A DNA stretch of 43,260 nt from the NCBI GenBank assembly GCA_004298335.1, contig SCTG01000109.1:1-43260 (forward strand). The letters are read 5' to 3'. This stretch comes from Nitrospirota bacterium. GTDB taxonomy: Bacteria; Nitrospirota; Nitrospiria; Nitrospirales; NS-4. The position numbers and the translations under genes were made by a program. The notes under the pieces are model-generated. The model saw only the letters and a list, made by a program, of their open reading frames with translations, was not told where the DNA came from and ran no database searches. Positions 25,028-32,970 of this stretch are shown here, piece after piece; the first letter of the stretch is position 1; each line of letters begins with the position of its first letter.

Positions 25028-25806
25028 GACTCGCCCTCGCCCTGTCCCTCAGTATGCTCCTGTCCGGGTGCGTTCCCACGGCCGACTTCCGCGACCTGCG
25101 CGACGAGGTCCGCCAGGTGCAGGCTGAAAACCGCAAGCTCAAGGAGCGCCTGGAAAGCCAGGATCAGGTCGCGAAGCCGGCTGACGTGGCGAAGAAGCTG
25201 GAGGCGTTGGACGTCAAGGTCGACAATCTGCGGATGAAGCAGCAGGGGATCGACCAGAAGCTCGGCGAACTGTTGCGGCAGGCGGAGGAATCCGCGCGGC
25301 GCCCGGAGCCGGCCGGCCGGCGCGAGGAGGACAACGTCAGGCCAGGCGGCCCGGCCTCGGCGGGTGAACCCAAGGGCGACGCCCCCGCGGGGCCGCCGCC
25401 CAAGGCGGGCGGGCCGGAGCCCCAGGCCGCGCTGGCCCCGACGGCTCTGTACAATCAAGCCTACAACGACTACCTGAAAGGCAACTACGACCTGGCGATT
25501 TCCGGCTTCGGAGACCTGCTCAAGAGATTCCCCGACGTCAGCCAGTCGGCGCACGCGCAGTACTGGATCGGGCGGTCGCACTACAACAAAAAAGACTACC
25601 GGCAGGCCATCGAAACCTACGAGCGCGTGCTCGCCGAGTATCCGAAGAGCGACAAGGTGCCCGCCGCCTTGTTTGAGGTCGGCCTGGCGTATGTCGAGCT
25701 CGGTGACGCCACCAAGGCCAAGGATCGGCTCAAACAGGTGATTGACAAATATCCGCAGTCGAACGAAGCCAGCCGCGCCCGCCTGAAGCTTGCCGACCTC
25801 AAATGA
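25024..25806 (+). CDS. CpoB/YbgF-like lipoprotein
   Basis: A 260-residue protein, the normal size for CpoB. It has a lipobox LSGC (C16), so it is a lipoprotein here. A short trimerising coiled coil (about residues 22-100), a Gly/Pro-rich linker and C-terminal TPRs follow (LYNQAYNDYLKGNYDLAISG, AQYWIGRSHYNKKDYRQAIE). The tail ARLKLADLK parallels the preceding gene, so the two are paralogues in tandem. ATGA overlaps on both sides set its start and tie it to mutL downstream. Confidence 0.9.
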   Translation: MRLALALSLSMLLSGCVPTADFRDLRDEVRQVQAENRKLKERLESQDQVAKPADVAKKLEALDVKVDNLRMKQQGIDQKLGELLRQAEESARRPEPAGRREEDNVRPGGPASAGEPKGDAPAGPPPKAGGPEPQAALAPTALYNQAYNDYLKGNYDLAISGFGDLLKRFPDVSQSAHAQYWIGRSHYNKKDYRQAIETYERVLAEYPKSDKVPAALFEVGLAYVELGDATKAKDRLKQVIDKYPQSNEASRARLKLADLK

Positions 25807-27539
25807 CGTCACGGATCACGGTTCTTCCCGGTGATGTGGTCAACCGGATTGCGGCCGGCGAAGTCGTCGAGCGCCCGGCGTCCGTGGTAAAGGAACTGGT
25901 GGAAAACGCCCTCGACGCCGGGGCCACCCGCGTGTCGGTCGAGGTCGAGCAGGCCGGGCGGCGCCTCATCCGGGTGACCGATGACGGCGGCGGCATGGCT
26001 CCGGACGAGGCGGCGCTCGCGTTTCAGCGTCACGCGACGAGCAAGATCCGGACCGAGGCCGACCTCTTTACCATCCAAACGATGGGCTTCCGCGGCGAAG
26101 CCCTGCCCAGCATCGCGGCGGTTTCGAAAGTGCGGCTTGTCACTCTCGCGGCCGGCGCCGCCGTGGGTACGGAAATCCGTCTCGAAGGGGGAGCGCTGGT
26201 GAAACAGCGGGAGACCGCAACGGCGCCGGGGACGGCGATCGACGTTGCCGACCTGTTCTACAACACCCCCGCCCGGAAGAAGTTTCTCAAGAGCCCCGCG
26301 ACGGAATTCGGCCACATCTGCCAGGCCGTCCAGCGGCAGGCGCTGGCGTTCCCCGCGATCCATTTCCGACTGTCGCACGACGGGAACGCAGTGGCGGATT
26401 ATCCCGCGGCGCGATCCCTGCGGGAGCGGGTGCAGCAGGTCTACGGCGAGGCGCTGGTTGATGCCTGCGCGGCGGTCGACGAGAAGGACGCCGCGCTTCA
26501 CCTGGAAGGGCTCGTCTGCCGTCCGGTGGCGGCGACGGGATCGCGGACCCCGCAGGACCTGTTTGTGAACCGCCGCTGGGTGAAGAATTCCGCGATCGCG
26601 CATGCCGTCTACGAGGGATACGGCACGTATCTGGCCAAGGGGCGCCATCCCCGTTTCGTGCTGGCGCTGACGGTGGATTCCCGGCACGTGGACGTGAATG
26701 TCCATCCGACGAAGCGCGAGGTGCGGTTTTCCGACCAGGAGCGGGTGCATGAATGGGTGCGCGCGCGCATCCGCGCGGTGGCGGGGCCGGCGTCCGCTCC
26801 CTCCCGGATGACTGGCGGTTCGGGATGGACGCCGCTGCAGGGCGCCACGGTCCATGCGGCCGCGCCCCTTCCCGTCGCCGGGACGCTCACCCCGCCCTTG
26901 TCGTTCGTCGAAACCGCGGCGGAGCCCGCGCAGCCGTATCTGCCCTCCGTGGGCCTCGAGGTGCGGCCGATGGGCCAGATCGCCAATCGCTACCTTCTTG
27001 CGCAGATCGGTGACGAGGTCCAGATCGTGGACCAGCACACGGCACACGAACGTGTGCTGTTCGAGCGGCTGACGGCCCAATTCGAGGCGGGCACCATCGC
27101 ATCGCAGCATGCGCTTCTTCCCCAGATGGTGGAGCTGTCGGCCGGTGAGGCCGTGACGGTGCGCGCGCACCTGGAGGATCTGCGCCGCCTCGGCTTCGAG
27201 GTCGAGGAGTTCGGGCAGGGCACCGTCGTCGTGCGGGCGATGCCGGCGTTGGTGGCCCAGAGCGATCCGCAGGCGCTGCTGCGGTCGCTGGTGGAGGACT
27301 GGGAGGAGCGGCCCTCGACGCCGTCCGTGCAGGAGAGGTACAATGCCGTGCTCGCCACGATGGCCTGTCACAGCGCGGTGCGGGCAGGCCGGAAATTGGA
27401 ACCGACGGAGATGCGGAAGCTGCTCGAAGACTGGCGCGACGCCGGATTGCCCGGCACCTGCCCCCATGGGCGCCGCATCGCCATGCGGTTGACGATCGAG
27501 GAACTGGACCGCATTTTCGGACGATTGGGATGGACGTAG
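25803..27539 (+). CDS. mutL: DNA mismatch repair protein MutL
   Basis: A 578-residue GHKL ATPase of mismatch repair. N-terminal motifs are VVKELVENALDAGA (ATP-Mg site), DDGGGM and GFRGEALPSI. The C-terminal dimerisation domain carries DQHTAHERVLFE starting at D410, matching the endonuclease motif DQHA(X)2E(X)4E with Thr in place of Ala, and CPHGRR near the end. This suggests a MutL that nicks DNA, as in bacteria without MutH. mutS is not in the window. It overlaps the CpoB-like gene by four bases. Confidence 0.96.
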   Translation: MTSRITVLPGDVVNRIAAGEVVERPASVVKELVENALDAGATRVSVEVEQAGRRLIRVTDDGGGMAPDEAALAFQRHATSKIRTEADLFTIQTMGFRGEALPSIAAVSKVRLVTLAAGAAVGTEIRLEGGALVKQRETATAPGTAIDVADLFYNTPARKKFLKSPATEFGHICQAVQRQALAFPAIHFRLSHDGNAVADYPAARSLRERVQQVYGEALVDACAAVDEKDAALHLEGLVCRPVAATGSRTPQDLFVNRRWVKNSAIAHAVYEGYGTYLAKGRHPRFVLALTVDSRHVDVNVHPTKREVRFSDQERVHEWVRARIRAVAGPASAPSRMTGGSGWTPLQGATVHAAAPLPVAGTLTPPLSFVETAAEPAQPYLPSVGLEVRPMGQIANRYLLAQIGDEVQIVDQHTAHERVLFERLTAQFEAGTIASQHALLPQMVELSAGEAVTVRAHLEDLRRLGFEVEEFGQGTVVVRAMPALVAQSDPQALLRSLVEDWEERPSTPSVQERYNAVLATMACHSAVRAGRKLEPTEMRKLLEDWRDAGLPGTCPHGRRIAMRLTIEELDRIFGRLGWT

Positions 27540-28498
27540 CAATGCTGCCGGTCGTGTTCATCGTCGGGCCGACGGCCGTTGGGAAGAGCCGGGTGGCGAT
27601 TGCCGTCGCGAAGGCGCTGGGGACGGAAATCCTGACCGCCGATTCCACCCAGGTGTACCGAAGCATGGACATCGGCACGGACAAGCCACGGCCTCAAGAG
27701 CGGGACGGGGTGCCGCATCGGTTGATCGATCTCGTCGCGCCGGATGAGCCGTTCAACGCGGGCTTGTACCGGCAGGCCGCCCTGCGGGAGGTCGCCAGAC
27801 TGCATGCGGACGGGCGCGTGCCCCTGGTTGTGGGAGGCACGGGGCTGTATGTTCGCACGCTGGCCTATGGTTTGTGGGAAGGGCCGCCGGCCGATTGGGG
27901 CTTGCGCCGGGAGTTGCTCGAGGAAGAGGCCGCCCACGGCGAAGGGTATCTGTGGAACAAGCTGCAGCAGGCGGATCCCGCGCTGGCTGGCACGCTCCAT
28001 GCCCGCGACCGCAACAAGATCGTGCGGGCCCTCGAGGTGGCGATCCGGACGGGCGTCCCGCTCTCCGAGTGGCACCTCCGGCATCAGTTCGCCGAGCGGC
28101 CGTTCCGGTCCATCATGATCGGCTTGACGATGGACCGGGCGGCGCTGTATCGCCGCATCGACGCGCGGGTGTTAAGGGAGATCGAAGACGGTCTGCTGGA
28201 GGAGACGCGCGAACTGCTGGCCCGGGGGTATGACGAGACGCTGGGCTCGATGAAGGCGCTCGGCTACCGGCAGATGACGGGCTATGTGAAGGGCCGGTAC
28301 GAGTGGGATGAAGCCGTGCGGCGTCTGCAGCGCGACACGCGCCATTTCGCGAAGCGGCAGCTGACCTGGTTCCGGCACGATCCGTCCGTGCACTGGCTGA
28401 CGATCGAGGAGGAGGAATCCGTGGAGCAGATTGCGAAACGCGTCTTGGCCTACCTGGGTACGCTGGGAATTGTCGAAAGGGCACGGGTGGCCCGATGA
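27530..28498 (+). CDS. miaA: tRNA dimethylallyltransferase
   Basis: MiaA transfers a dimethylallyl group to A37 of tRNAs reading UNN codons, including the tRNA-Ser(TGA) found in this window. The P-loop is GPTAVGKS, with DSTQVYRSMDIGTDKP and VGGTGLYVRTLAYG as family motifs, and the HFAKRQLTWFRHD segment near the C-terminus is typical. Length is 322 residues from ATG 27530, which overlaps the mutL end by 10 bases; ATG 27542 gives 318 and begins at the conserved LPVVFIVGP. The mutL-miaA order is common in bacteria. Confidence 0.95.
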   Translation: MDVAMLPVVFIVGPTAVGKSRVAIAVAKALGTEILTADSTQVYRSMDIGTDKPRPQERDGVPHRLIDLVAPDEPFNAGLYRQAALREVARLHADGRVPLVVGGTGLYVRTLAYGLWEGPPADWGLRRELLEEEAAHGEGYLWNKLQQADPALAGTLHARDRNKIVRALEVAIRTGVPLSEWHLRHQFAERPFRSIMIGLTMDRAALYRRIDARVLREIEDGLLEETRELLARGYDETLGSMKALGYRQMTGYVKGRYEWDEAVRRLQRDTRHFAKRQLTWFRHDPSVHWLTIEEEESVEQIAKRVLAYLGTLGIVERARVAR

Positions 28499-29382
28499 AA
28501 ACCGCGACGACGGCTTCGATCGGCGTGATCGGCGGCAGCGGGCTCTATGAGATGGAGGGGTTGACCCGTGTCCGGGAAGTCCGCGTGTCGACGCCGTTCG
28601 GGCCGCCGTCCGACGCGGTGGTGGTGGGCGAACTGGCGGGCGTGCGCGTGGCCTTTTTGTCGCGGCACGGCCGGGGACACCGGATCTCGCCGAGCGAGAT
28701 CAATTACCGCGCGAACATCTATGCCTTCAAAAAGCTGGGGGTGGGACGCATCATTTCCGTGAGCGCGGTGGGCAGCATGAAGGAGGCGCTCCATCCCGGC
28801 CACGTCGTGATCCCGGATCAGTTCTATGACCAGACCAGGCGTCGGATCGGCACCTTTTTCGAAAAAGGCCTGGTGGCCCACGTCGCCCTGGCGGATCCCG
28901 TCTGCCGGGACGAGGCCGGCAAGCTGGCCGGGGCCGCGCGCACCTGCGGGGCCACCGTCCATGAGGGAGGAACGTATCTCTGTATCGAAGGCCCCCAATT
29001 TTCCACCCGCGCCGAGTCCCGGGTGTACCGGCAGTGGGGTGTGGACGTGATCGGCATGACGAACCTCCCCGAGGCCAAGCTCGCGCGCGAGGCGTCGCTG
29101 TGCTATGCCACCATGGCGCTCGTCACGGACTTCGACTGCTGGCACTCGGGGCACGATGCGGTCACGGTGGACGCCGTCATCGCGACGCTGCGCCGCAACG
29201 TCGCCCTCTCCAGGGAGATCATCCGGGCGGCGGTGCCCGCGCTGGCCGGACCACGGTCGTGCGCCTGCGCGCGCGCCCTTGACGCCGCGGTCATCACCGC
29301 GCCGGACAAGATCCCGGCGGCGACGCGCAGGCGTCTGTCGCTCCTGCTCGGCCCGCCGCCGGCCGGCAAAAAAGGACGGTAG
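28495..29382 (+). CDS. mtnP: S-methyl-5'-thioadenosine phosphorylase
   Basis: A 295-residue enzyme of the purine nucleoside phosphorylase MTAP branch. It splits methylthioadenosine into adenine and methylthioribose-1-phosphate in methionine salvage. Motifs are GVIGGSGLYEM at the N-terminus, RHGRGHRISPSEINYRANIY, SAVGSMKE, and GPQFSTRAESRVYRQWGVDV with the substrate region IGMTNLPEAKLAREA. It overlaps miaA by four bases and is followed within 10 bases by a PfkB-type kinase. Adenine released here could be reused or exported; a purine permease lies elsewhere in the window. Confidence 0.94.
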   Translation: MKTATTASIGVIGGSGLYEMEGLTRVREVRVSTPFGPPSDAVVVGELAGVRVAFLSRHGRGHRISPSEINYRANIYAFKKLGVGRIISVSAVGSMKEALHPGHVVIPDQFYDQTRRRIGTFFEKGLVAHVALADPVCRDEAGKLAGAARTCGATVHEGGTYLCIEGPQFSTRAESRVYRQWGVDVIGMTNLPEAKLAREASLCYATMALVTDFDCWHSGHDAVTVDAVIATLRRNVALSREIIRAAVPALAGPRSCACARALDAAVITAPDKIPAATRRRLSLLLGPPPAGKKGR

Positions 29383-29392
29383 GAACGCCATC

Positions 29393-30304
29393 ATGCTGCA
29401 GCTTCTCGTCGTCGGGTCGGTTGCGCTGGATACCGTCAAGACTCCGTTTGGGGAGGGCCATGAGGTCCTCGGCGGGTCCGCCTCGTATTTTTCGACCGCC
29501 GCAAGCTACTTCGCCAAGGTGAACCTGATCGCGGTGGTGGGAGAGGATTTCCCGGAGAGCCATCTCGCGTTCCTGCGCCGCCGGGAGATCGATCTCGCGG
29601 GACTGGAGCGGCGCCCCGGCAGGACGTTTCGGTGGCGGGGCGAGTACTCGTACCAGTTGAACGAAGCCAAGACGCTGGAGACGCAGCTGAACGTCTTCGA
29701 GACCTTCCGTCCCCAGGTGCCGGCCGCCTACCGGTCGCCCGACCTGCTCTTTCTGGCCAACATCGACCCCGAATTGCAGCACGACGTGCTGCGGCAGGTG
29801 AAGCGCCCCCGGCTGGTAGCCTGCGACACGATGAATTTCTGGATCGACGGCAAGCGGGACGCGCTCGCCCGTCTGCTCAAGGACGTGGACGTGCTCATCG
29901 TCAACGACGGCGAGGCCCGCGCGCTCGGCGCCGATCCCAATCTCGTCAAGGTGGCCCGCACGATCCGGGCGGCCGGTCCGAAGACGCTCATCATCAAGCG
30001 CGGCGAGTACGGCGTGCTCATGTTCCATCACGACCGCGTGTTCGCCGCGCCCGCGTTTCCGCTGGAGCAGGTCAAGGACCCGACGGGGGCGGGCGATTGC
30101 TTCGCGGGGGGCTTCATGGGGTATCTGGCCAGCACGGGCAATCTCGGGGACGAGGCGCTGTGCCGGGCTGTCGTGTGCGGGAGCGTGATGGCGTCCTTCG
30201 CCGTCGAGGAGTTCAGTCTTGATCGGCTCCGGCGGTTGGACTACAAGGAGATTGAGGCGCGGTTCAAAGAGTTCAAGCGGCTGACATTTTTTGAGGATAT
30301 CTAG
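29393..30304 (+). CDS. PfkB-family carbohydrate/nucleoside kinase
   Basis: A 303-residue ribokinase-fold enzyme. The anion-hole signature DPTGAGDCFAGGFMGYL starts at residue 229, with the catalytic base at D235. The N-terminal GGSASYFSTAASYFAKVNL replaces the usual GGxxxN region. The substrate cannot be read from sequence. It directly follows mtnP, so a nucleoside or thioribose-related sugar is a reasonable guess, but this is inference from position. No signal peptide is present. Confidence 0.88.
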   Translation: MLQLLVVGSVALDTVKTPFGEGHEVLGGSASYFSTAASYFAKVNLIAVVGEDFPESHLAFLRRREIDLAGLERRPGRTFRWRGEYSYQLNEAKTLETQLNVFETFRPQVPAAYRSPDLLFLANIDPELQHDVLRQVKRPRLVACDTMNFWIDGKRDALARLLKDVDVLIVNDGEARALGADPNLVKVARTIRAAGPKTLIIKRGEYGVLMFHHDRVFAAPAFPLEQVKDPTGAGDCFAGGFMGYLASTGNLGDEALCRAVVCGSVMASFAVEEFSLDRLRRLDYKEIEARFKEFKRLTFFEDI

Positions 30305-30320
30305 CGAGGAGGGTATGGGC

Positions 30321-31007
30321 ATGGGTGAACACGGACGGTTCGGCGATGGCGCGTGGACACGGGCTTGGGCCGGCCTCGCGGTCGTTGCCCTGCTGGTCGG
30401 CTGCGTCTCCACGGAGGACCTTGCCAAGCGGGAACGCGAAGCCGACGGCTACTACAAGCAGGGCCTCTCGCACCTGGCCTCTAACCAGCAACAAGCCTTC
30501 GTTTCGTTTCAAAAGTCGATTCAGGTCAATCCGGACAACTACGATGCGCACTACGCGCTGGGGAGCATCCATTTTCAGCGGAAGGAGTTCGCCGACGCGG
30601 AACGGGAGTTCCGCCGCTGCATCAGTCTCAGGCCGGACGACGGGGAGTCGCTGAACTTCTACGGGCGGACGCTGATCGAGTTGCAGCGGTTGCCGGAGGC
30701 GGTCGACGTCCTCCGCAAGACGACGGCGCTGCCGTTATACGCCACGCCCGACAAAGCCTACAGCAGCCTCGGGCACGCGTTGTCCTTGATGGGGGACAAT
30801 GCCGGCGCCATCCGTGCCTATCAGGAAGCGCTCAAGATCGATCCGCCCACAGTGCCGCGCGCGCTCCTCCACCTCGAATTGGGACGCCTGTACATCGTGC
30901 AGGGCGAGCCGATCAAGGCCCGCGAGTCGCTGGCGCAGGCGAAGTCGCTCGACCCCCAGGGGACCGCCGGGGCGGAGGCGACGAAACTGATGCAGAGGCT
31001 GAAATGA
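30321..31007 (+). CDS. TPR-repeat lipoprotein (PilF-like)
   Basis: A 228-residue predicted outer-membrane lipoprotein: lipobox LLVGC with C28, then four to five TPR units, for example YKQGLSHLASNQQQAFVSFQ, AHYALGSIHFQRKEFADAER and SSLGHALSLMGDNAGAIRAY. The arrangement resembles PilF/PilW, the pilotin of type IV pilus secretins, but other TPR lipoproteins look similar. GAGGAGGG fits the ATG at 30321 (7-base spacing) better than the ATG at 30315. The next gene, rodZ, begins one base after its stop. Confidence 0.82.
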   Translation: MGEHGRFGDGAWTRAWAGLAVVALLVGCVSTEDLAKREREADGYYKQGLSHLASNQQQAFVSFQKSIQVNPDNYDAHYALGSIHFQRKEFADAEREFRRCISLRPDDGESLNFYGRTLIELQRLPEAVDVLRKTTALPLYATPDKAYSSLGHALSLMGDNAGAIRAYQEALKIDPPTVPRALLHLELGRLYIVQGEPIKARESLAQAKSLDPQGTAGAEATKLMQRLK

Positions 31008-31008
31008 C

Positions 31009-31827
31009 ATGAGCGAGTCACTCGGCGAGTGCTTCCAGAAGGCCCGCGAGGCTAAGGGACTGACGCTCGAAGAAGCGGCGGCCCGCACCCGCATTTTGCC
31101 GCAGTACCTCAAGGCGGTCGAGGACAACAACTACGCGAAGCTCCCGGATGAGGTCTTCGCCAAGGGCTTCGTGCGCTCCTATGCCCGCATCCTGGGGTTG
31201 GACGAGGCGACCATCATCCGGCAGTTTGATGAGTCGGGAGGGGAGTTCTACGCCAAGCGCAACGAGCGGGAGTCCCTGAAGCAGAAGTTGGAGGAGGAGG
31301 AGCGGCGGAAGAAGGTCAACCGCAACATCGTGGTCGGCATGGTCTCCGCCGCGCTGCTCATCCTGTTCGTGCTTATGGGGCGCGACCGCGATCGGTCCGA
31401 GCAGAAGCTCGCGCCGCAGGAGCCGGTCCCCGTTGCGTCCCTGCCGGCGCCGCCGCCCGAGCCTCCCCGGGCCGAGCCGGCGGCTCCTCCCGGCGACCTG
31501 TTTCCCCGGTCCGGGTCCGGCCAATCCGAAGTGGAGCGTAATTTTTCCGGCGTCCTGCCTCTGGAGGGCGTCATCCCCGATGACAAGAAAAAGCTGGTCC
31601 TGGATGTGGAGGCCCTTGAGCGGTGCTGGGTGAAAGTGCAGGCCGATCATACGCCGGGGCAGGAAGTCATGCTCAATCCGGGGGAACGCAACCGCTGGAA
31701 AGCGCAGGAACGGTTGACGCTCACGCTCGGCAACGCCGGCGGCGTGCGGGTGTCGCTGAACGGGAAACTCCAGGGGCCGTTCGGCGGGCGCGGGAAAGTC
31801 GTCCGTGAGATTGTCTTTACCCCCTGA
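31009..31827 (+). CDS. rodZ: RodZ-like cytoskeletal/HTH membrane protein
   Basis: A 272-residue protein with a cytoplasmic helix-turn-helix of the HTH_25 type (residues about 5-75: SLGECFQKAREAKGLTLEEA), a basic juxtamembrane stretch, one transmembrane helix (106-124, NIVVGMVSAALLILFVLMG), a Pro-rich linker and a periplasmic DUF4115 beta-domain (about 195-270, ERCWVKVQADHT, VRVSLNGKLQGPF). This is the layout of RodZ, which couples MreB to cell-wall elongation. mreB is not in the window. Its stop shares one base with the cdd start. Confidence 0.9.
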   Translation: MSESLGECFQKAREAKGLTLEEAAARTRILPQYLKAVEDNNYAKLPDEVFAKGFVRSYARILGLDEATIIRQFDESGGEFYAKRNERESLKQKLEEEERRKKVNRNIVVGMVSAALLILFVLMGRDRDRSEQKLAPQEPVPVASLPAPPPEPPRAEPAAPPGDLFPRSGSGQSEVERNFSGVLPLEGVIPDDKKKLVLDVEALERCWVKVQADHTPGQEVMLNPGERNRWKAQERLTLTLGNAGGVRVSLNGKLQGPFGGRGKVVREIVFTP

Positions 31828-32237
31828 TGGACAACAAGGATCTTCTGGCACAGGCCCGGGCGGCCCGGGAAATGGCGGTGGCACCGTCTTCCAAGTTCAA
31901 GGTCGGCGCGGCGCTGCTGTGCGATGACGGTTCCGTTTTTACGGGCTGCAACATCGAGAGTCCCACCTATCTGGGGATCTGCGCGGAGCGGGTGGCGCTC
32001 TTCAAGGCGTTGTCGGAAGGGCGGCGGGGCTTCACCGTGATCGCGATTGCGGGAGGAGTCGACGGAGGGTGCCCGCCCTGCGGCGCCTGCCGTCAGGTCC
32101 TCTGGGAATTTGCGCCGGAACTGGAGGTGCTGCTGGACGATGCGCAAGGAGGCTGCATCGAACGACGCATCGCCGAGTACTTTCCGGAACCGTTCGACCG
32201 GAGCAAAGTCGATCCTTCCAGGGCCGCAGGGCGGTAA
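31827..32237 (+). CDS. cdd: Cytidine deaminase
   Basis: A 136-residue homotetrameric-type zinc enzyme that deaminates cytidine and deoxycytidine for pyrimidine salvage. The zinc site is C52 with catalytic E54 (ICAERVAL) and C85/C88 (CPPCGACRQVL). SSKFKVGAALLCDDG and FTGCNIESPTYLGICAER are the usual surrounding motifs, though TYLGICAER replaces the more common YGLTVCAER. It is the last gene of the long tolQ operon (TGATG overlap with rodZ). Confidence 0.94.
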   Translation: MDNKDLLAQARAAREMAVAPSSKFKVGAALLCDDGSVFTGCNIESPTYLGICAERVALFKALSEGRRGFTVIAIAGGVDGGCPPCGACRQVLWEFAPELEVLLDDAQGGCIERRIAEYFPEPFDRSKVDPSRAAGR

Positions 32238-32359
32238 CCCGGATTGCGGTACAGCGTGCCGCAGTCCCGGCACCGGCGGTGTGGTTTTTTCTGAAACCAT
32301 ACGTTGTTTGAGGGGTTACGGCTTGGCATCATCTATGCGTAAGATTACGGCAAAACATC

Positions 32360-32388
32360 TTGACACTCGCGGGGGCCCGCGCTATAGT
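32360..32388 (+). promoter_or_regulatory. Strong promoter of the cytochrome c gene
   Basis: TTGACA (32360-32365), exactly 17 bp, TATAGT (32383-32388). The spacer contains a GC dyad GCGGGGGCCCGC. The leader is about 65 bases. The 223-base gap after cdd holds this promoter and otherwise nothing recognised. Confidence 0.85.
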
Positions 32389-32460
32389 GTCGCGATTTTT
32401 TGGCCTGTTTTCTTGAGATAATACAAAGAGGTAGGGCGCTTAACCAAAAGGAGGATAGTG

Positions 32461-32901
32461 ATGGGTTATCTGAAATCAGGACTGATTGCAGTGTCCGTGT
32501 GCGCGATGGTGGCCGTGACGGCCTATGCTGAAGAGAAGGACCCGACGGTCTCACGCGTGCCGAGTGATCAGCGCGGCGCCGCCAAGGCGATGAAGAATCC
32601 GGTTGCGAAGACCCCTGAGAACATCGCCAAGGGGAAGGCGATTTTTGAGGGCAAGGGCACCTGTTTCAATTGCCATGGCACGAGCGGGAAGGGCGACGGC
32701 CCTGCCGGTGCGATCCTGAACCCCACGCCGCGGGACTTCACCAACCCGAAGTTCCATAAGAACCGGACCGACGGCGAGATGTTCTGGGTCATCAAGAACG
32801 GGAGCGCCGGGACCGCCATGGTGCCGTTGATCGGGACCGCGATCACGGAGGAAGAGGCCTGGTACGTGATCAACTACGAGCGGAGCTTCGAGAAGAAGTA
32901 A
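32461..32901 (+). CDS. Small periplasmic c-type cytochrome
   Basis: A 146-residue monoheme cytochrome c. A Sec signal is visible (GLIAVSVCAMVAVTAYA, cleavage near residue 23). The heme motif is C68-FN-C71-H72, and M120 in GTAMVPL is the likely sixth ligand. GKAIFEGKGTCFNCHG and NPTPRDFTNPKFH resemble class I cytochromes found beside respiratory oxidoreductases. It stands alone, with AAAGGAGG before the ATG and a near-consensus promoter, so it is probably abundant. A role as soluble electron carrier in respiration is inferred. Confidence 0.93.
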   Translation: MGYLKSGLIAVSVCAMVAVTAYAEEKDPTVSRVPSDQRGAAKAMKNPVAKTPENIAKGKAIFEGKGTCFNCHGTSGKGDGPAGAILNPTPRDFTNPKFHKNRTDGEMFWVIKNGSAGTAMVPLIGTAITEEEAWYVINYERSFEKK

Positions 32902-32930
32902 GCCACACGACGTTTGAGGTTTGAAGCGAG

Positions 32931-32970
32931 GGGCAGGCGTTCCTGACGGGGCGCCTGCCCTTCGTGCTTT
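32931..32970 (+). terminator. Terminator after the cytochrome c gene
   Basis: GGGCAGGCG (32931-32939) pairs with CGCCTGCCC (32952-32960) across a 12-base loop and is followed by TTCGTGCTTTT. It reaches the end of the convergent hpnD and may serve both directions. Confidence 0.7.
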
